Origin: Saprospiraceae bacterium
GTDB lineage: Bacteria; Bacteroidota; Bacteroidia; Chitinophagales; Saprospiraceae
Assembly (NCBI GenBank): GCA_016714985.1
Contig: JADKBS010000001.1
Location: 1 to 64,000, forward strand
Direction of reading: 5' to 3'
Length of the DNA: 64,000 nt
Position numbers and translations under genes: made by a program. The notes beneath the pieces were generated by a model. That model worked only from the letters and a program-made list of their open reading frames with translations. It was not told the DNA's origin and made no database searches. Shown here in pieces: positions 61,042 through 64,000 of the stretch (positions are counted from its first letter, which is position 1; every line of letters starts with the position of its first letter).

Positions 61042-61314
61042 TCAAGAGGTCAACATCGCACAAAGTTCTTCAGCTGAAAGCTCATCCTTGAAGGTCGAAG
61101 AAAGTGCATCTATTTGTGCCGGAGAAACAGCGAAAGCATCAAGGTCTAAGGGGAATTTCTCAAATCCAAGCTGGATAGGGGCGCTAATAGGGGATTGATT
61201 TTGACCGGAAAGCCCTATCACTTTCGCATTGATTTTCTTCGCAAGCGAAACAACCATTGCAAGTTCTTCTGCTTCTGGCATTTCATCAAACTCTAGCATT
61301 ATTCGTGCGGTCAT
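61042..61314 (-). CDS. Candidate antitoxin of the PIN protein, unrecognised family
   Basis: The 90-residue acidic protein starts MTARIMLEFDEMPEAEELAM and contains VSLAKKINAKVIGLSG and a C-terminal helix KDELSAEELCAML. It does not show a clear VapB AbrB- or MetJ-type DNA-binding motif. Size, strand and 30-bp spacing to the PIN gene support an antitoxin role, but that is inference only. Confidence 0.5.
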   Translation of the reverse strand: MTARIMLEFDEMPEAEELAMVVSLAKKINAKVIGLSGQNQSPISAPIQLGFEKFPLDLDAFAVSPAQIDALSSTFKDELSAEELCAMLTS

Positions 61315-61397
61315 GTCTTTTCTTTTTTACAAAACTACTAGAAATTGCTATTCAAATCAATGATGTGCTGCGCATTTCCAATTGGAGTAACCTACTC

Positions 61398-62033
61398 CTA
61401 GTGCCCCTGCTGCGTCCCCGTTTCCTCCACGCTGCTCGGCACCGATTCTTCAATGGGTGCCCGCTCCCCGATTTCTTGGTCGGGGTCTTTGAAATCCTTG
61501 GGCTTGGGCAGGTCGTTGAGGTCTTTCAGGCCGAAGTAGTCCATGAACTTGATGCTCGTGCCGTAGAGCAGCGGCCTACCGGGGCCGTCGCTTCGGCCAG
61601 CGATGGAGATGAGTTCTTTTTCCAACAGTTTTTGTAGGGAGTAGTCGCTGCTGACGCCCCGTATCTGCTCGATTTCGGTCTTGGAGACGGGCTGTTTGTA
61701 GGCGATGACGGACAGTGTTTCGATGGCGGCCTGCGATAGGCGCTTCTTGGTGGTCTGCTTGAGCCAAGTGCCGACGGCGGCATGGTAGGCGCCCTTGGTC
61801 ATGAACTGGAGGCCGCCAGCTATCTGTACCAGTTCGATGGCAAAGTCGTCGGAAGCGTAGCGGGCCTTCACCTGTTCGATGGCAGTGGCGATGTCCTCGA
61901 CACTGAACTCTGTCTCGAACGTTTCATTGAGGCAAAGCTGGATGTCGTCGGGCGAAAGCGGCGTGTCCGCTGCGAACACGAGGGCTTCGATATGTTGGGC
62001 GAGTCTTTCCAAGTATTGAAGGATTGAATGCAA
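61398..62033 (-). CDS. scpB: Segregation and condensation protein B
   Basis: The product has 211 residues. ScpB blocks are HIEALVFAADTPLSPDDI, the winged-helix core RLSQAAIETLSVIAYKQPVSK, IEQIRGVSSDYSLQKLLEK and the GPGRPLLYGTSIKFMDYFG segment. It binds ScpA and the SMC head in chromosome condensation. scpA is not next to it. The C-terminal tail after DLPKPKDF is acidic and variable, as usual. Confidence 0.95.
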   Translation of the reverse strand: MHSILQYLERLAQHIEALVFAADTPLSPDDIQLCLNETFETEFSVEDIATAIEQVKARYASDDFAIELVQIAGGLQFMTKGAYHAAVGTWLKQTTKKRLSQAAIETLSVIAYKQPVSKTEIEQIRGVSSDYSLQKLLEKELISIAGRSDGPGRPLLYGTSIKFMDYFGLKDLNDLPKPKDFKDPDQEIGERAPIEESVPSSVEETGTQQGH

Positions 62034-62108
62034 GAAGGGTTGAATTATGGGAGGGCAAAAATAGTCAAAAAAAATAAGGGTGCATTTTGGATTATCAACC
62101 CTTAAAAC

Positions 62109-63011
62109 TTAATCAGCCTTAATCAAATGGCCGCATTTTTCCTCCATTTTTAACAAGAACCCTTTGTTGGCGATGAGTTTTGCGTAGGTTTCAAGGTTGT
62201 GTTCGAGGTTATAGCCGGGCTTCATGTCTTGAAAATAAATATCGGCCAAGGCCCGTAGGCTGTCGTGCTCGAATGCCACTACTACGAAGCATTCGGTCAT
62301 GCCGGGCGGTGCGTTGGAGTTCAGTTTAGCGTGCTTCGCAATTGCACGAAGTTTGTACACTTCAACTTGCTGGGGCGTTGGTTCGCTGAACAGCATCTGG
62401 TTGATGTGCGGCTTTTTTGGCGAATACCGCACGTTAAATTCGTCGCCCGGTTCCAAGGGCATGGGGTTCACCAAGAGGATGAGCGGCTCGGATTGCAGCA
62501 GCGACTGGCTGGTGATGGTCTGCGTTCCTGCGACGAACTGGTAGGAAATCTCCGAGCGGTTGGCATCAATTTTTTTTATCGTGACCCGACCTACGGTTTC
62601 TTGGCTGCCCTTGGCCAACACCGCTTCGATGCGCTCCGTCTCGCTTTTTTTGGCATTGCGCCCCAAAAGTACCACGCCCGTCACCACAAGCCCCATCACC
62701 CCAAGAAAGATGAGCAAGTGGATGAAGTGCTTGTGCTCAATCGCATGGCGAACCCGGTTGCGGGGCGTATCGGCCTCTTTGTCAATGTTGAAGAAAAAGA
62801 ACATCTCGTCGCCCCGCCGTTCGAGCTTGATGTGCACCAGTTCCTCTTCGATGAAAAAAGTATATTCCTTCGACTCGAACACCTTGAAGTCCACTTGCAC
62901 AATCTTGGAGCCGATATAAATGAGCAGGTGCCCCGCCCTTGGGCTGTACATCAGGCCCACCCGGTAGTTCCTGCCGGCGTCGCCGACGTATGTCCAAGTG
63001 TAGTGGTTCAT
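62109..63011 (-). CDS. Single-helix membrane protein, unknown function
   Basis: The 300-residue product has a soluble N-terminal domain of about 95 residues (YTWTYVGDAGRNYRVGLMY, GHLLIYIGSKIVQVDFKVF), a membrane helix (FIHLLIFLGVMGLVVTGVVLL) and a C-terminal domain with GDEFNVRYSPKKPHINQ. I do not recognise it. The N-terminal fold pattern, strands with charged turns, suggests a cytoplasmic beta domain. It lies 75 bp upstream of scpB on the same strand. Confidence 0.55.
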   Translation of the reverse strand: MNHYTWTYVGDAGRNYRVGLMYSPRAGHLLIYIGSKIVQVDFKVFESKEYTFFIEEELVHIKLERRGDEMFFFFNIDKEADTPRNRVRHAIEHKHFIHLLIFLGVMGLVVTGVVLLGRNAKKSETERIEAVLAKGSQETVGRVTIKKIDANRSEISYQFVAGTQTITSQSLLQSEPLILLVNPMPLEPGDEFNVRYSPKKPHINQMLFSEPTPQQVEVYKLRAIAKHAKLNSNAPPGMTECFVVVAFEHDSLRALADIYFQDMKPGYNLEHNLETYAKLIANKGFLLKMEEKCGHLIKAD

Positions 63012-63099
63012 GCGGTTTCAGACGACAGACATTAGGCAAAAGACTTAAGATAATAGAGAACCCATTTTCCTCTTTTGTCTAAAATCTATTGTCTCCATT

Positions 63100-63149
63100 C
63101 CAAAGGCACGTAACGTTGGCGGAGCCAAAAGAAACGCTACGGCCTTTGG
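63100..63149. repeat. Hairpin (CCAAAGGCACGTAACGTT / AACGCTACGGCCTTTGG)
   Basis: An imperfect stem of about 17 bp between divergent genes. Word fragments of the type ACAGACATTAGGCAAAAGAC / TTTTGTCTAAAATCTATTGTCT lie before it at 63018-63094. Confidence 0.55.
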
Positions 63150-63300
63150 CAACTTTGGCGTTAAATCTAAGTTAAAGCAGCGGATTGCCACCTACCATTG
63201 TTATTTTTGTCATGTTTGCAGTGCGGGAAGAAATGGAAAATGGGATATTAGAAATTAGGGCTACAAGCAAAATTGCCACTGTCCTGCCTTTTTTATAAAA

Positions 63301-64000
63301 ATGAACAAAAAAATAATCTGGATAATCATAGGGCTGATGACGGCATCGCTCATCGGCATCGCCGCCATGCAAGCGAAATGGGTGGCCGACTCGCTGCAGG
63401 CCAACGAGAAGCAGTTCGACAACCACGTGCAGGCTTCCTTGAAACGAGTGGCGGAAAAGCTGGAGGAGCAGGAAGACATGGAGGCGTTCAAACACGTGGA
63501 CAACGGCTTTGCCCAGGATTTTTACCAGGCCGAAGTGCGCCAGCGAATAGAGACGGGGGGATTGATGCTCAAGATTGGGGAAGGAGAGGTAGAGCAGGCG
63601 CACGCACACCTTACCAAACAGCAGTTGATTGAAATCATGTTGGCCAACAACAACTGCAACTGCTCCAATTGCCGGTCTGAACGTGCCAAGATGCTTACCC
63701 AGTTCGTGAACCTTACGGAGGGCATGAACCTGGCATCGCTCACCGAGCGCATCAAATTGGAGGAGCTTGCCAGCTTCCTGCTGCAAGAATTTCAGGACAA
63801 TGGCATCAAAATCCCCTTCCGCTATGGTATTTTCGACAACCGCAAAAAGAGCTTCGTCATCGCCGATGGCCACTATACCATGGAGGACAATCGCTCCAAG
63901 CCTACCTTGGAAGGCTTCAACAACCTCAACAACAGTGAATACAAGGTCAGCCTTTTCCAACGGGATGTTGAAGTGCCGGGCCTGCTGATGGTTTACTTTC
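63301..64000 (+). CDS. Membrane sensor protein, N-terminal part of a probable histidine kinase (3' end outside window)
   Basis: The frame is open from the ATG at 63301 to the window end (233 codons). It starts with a membrane helix (IIWIIIGLMTASLIGIAAM), then the periplasmic region typical of Bacteroidota sensor kinases (ANEKQFDNHVQASLKRVAEKLE) and a Cys motif NCNCSNC near residue 119. A long extracytoplasmic part follows, with FRYGIFDNRKKSFVIADG. The dimerisation and ATPase domains would lie beyond 64000, so the kinase call is inferred from the N-terminal pattern. Confidence 0.7.
   Translation, partial: MNKKIIWIIIGLMTASLIGIAAMQAKWVADSLQANEKQFDNHVQASLKRVAEKLEEQEDMEAFKHVDNGFAQDFYQAEVRQRIETGGLMLKIGEGEVEQAHAHLTKQQLIEIMLANNNCNCSNCRSERAKMLTQFVNLTEGMNLASLTERIKLEELASFLLQEFQDNGIKIPFRYGIFDNRKKSFVIADGHYTMEDNRSKPTLEGFNNLNNSEYKVSLFQRDVEVPGLLMVYF

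Noticed and set aside
1..64000. rRNA or tRNA genes
   Set aside because: I looked for conserved 16S/23S segments and tRNA cloverleaf patterns with TTCGA loops in gaps and found none that I could support by eye.

Overview
The window is a piece of a Bacteroidota chromosome, most likely from the Saprospiria (Lewinella/Haliscomenobacter-like). The evidence is type IX secretion sorting domains, a GldD lipoprotein, FecR/STN regulators, a carboxypeptidase-regulatory TonB-dependent receptor, DUF2480, kynurenine 3-monooxygenase and Bacteroidota-style TAnnTTTG -7 elements. It is moderately GC-rich with several sharply AT-rich patches. I see no rRNA, tRNA, CRISPR array or intact insertion sequence.

Layout. 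1-4.3 kb: two tandem, frameshifted PKD/gliding-type surface protein genes. 4.4-13.7 kb: rplS, two outer-membrane proteins, a small membrane protein, a patatin-like membrane protein, pth and a HAD nucleotidase. 13.7-18 kb: lipoproteins, a PhoD-type phosphatase, a c-type haem lipoprotein and a DinB protein. 18-22.3 kb: isoprenoid genes of the mevalonate route (class II HMG-CoA reductase and type 2 IPP isomerase); the reductase is fused in frame to an AT-rich uracil-DNA-glycosylase-like domain. 22.4-26.7 kb: a dead SprB-like adhesin, a CotH-family T9SS client and an orphan sorting-domain fragment. 26.7-30.7 kb: an SMP-30-like lipoprotein, an ECF sigma factor with a probably frameshifted anti-sigma gene, DUF2480 and a lytic transglycosylase. 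30.8-36.1 kb: polA followed by a small islet with an AAA/ABC ATPase-DUF4435 pair (PARIS-like). 36.1-48.3 kb: YitT, ROK kinase, glutamate-type dehydrogenase, OmpA, gldD-ssb-mutY, glucokinase, glycogen synthase and an esterase. 48.6-56.6 kb: FecR, an STN/repeat protein, two paralogous barrels, a TonB-dependent receptor and a GIN lipoprotein. 56.7-64 kb: glycosyltransferase, DinB-cupin fusion, YbaB, kmo, a PIN-domain toxin pair, scpB, an unknown membrane protein and the start of a histidine kinase.

Main points. (1) The ATPase-DUF4435 pair lies between two imperfect copies (84 and 77 bp) of the 3' end of polA, which looks like integration of a defence cassette at polA. (2) All three genes for gliding-type (type B) sorting-domain proteins are broken, and gldE is missing between ssb and gldD, while the long housekeeping genes are intact. 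This points to decay of gliding. (3) A family of REP-like short-word repeats sits directly behind many stop codons and has also entered coding sequence in frame, in mutY and in a large outer-membrane protein. (4) The HMG-CoA reductase-UDG-like fusion has a composition break exactly at the domain junction.
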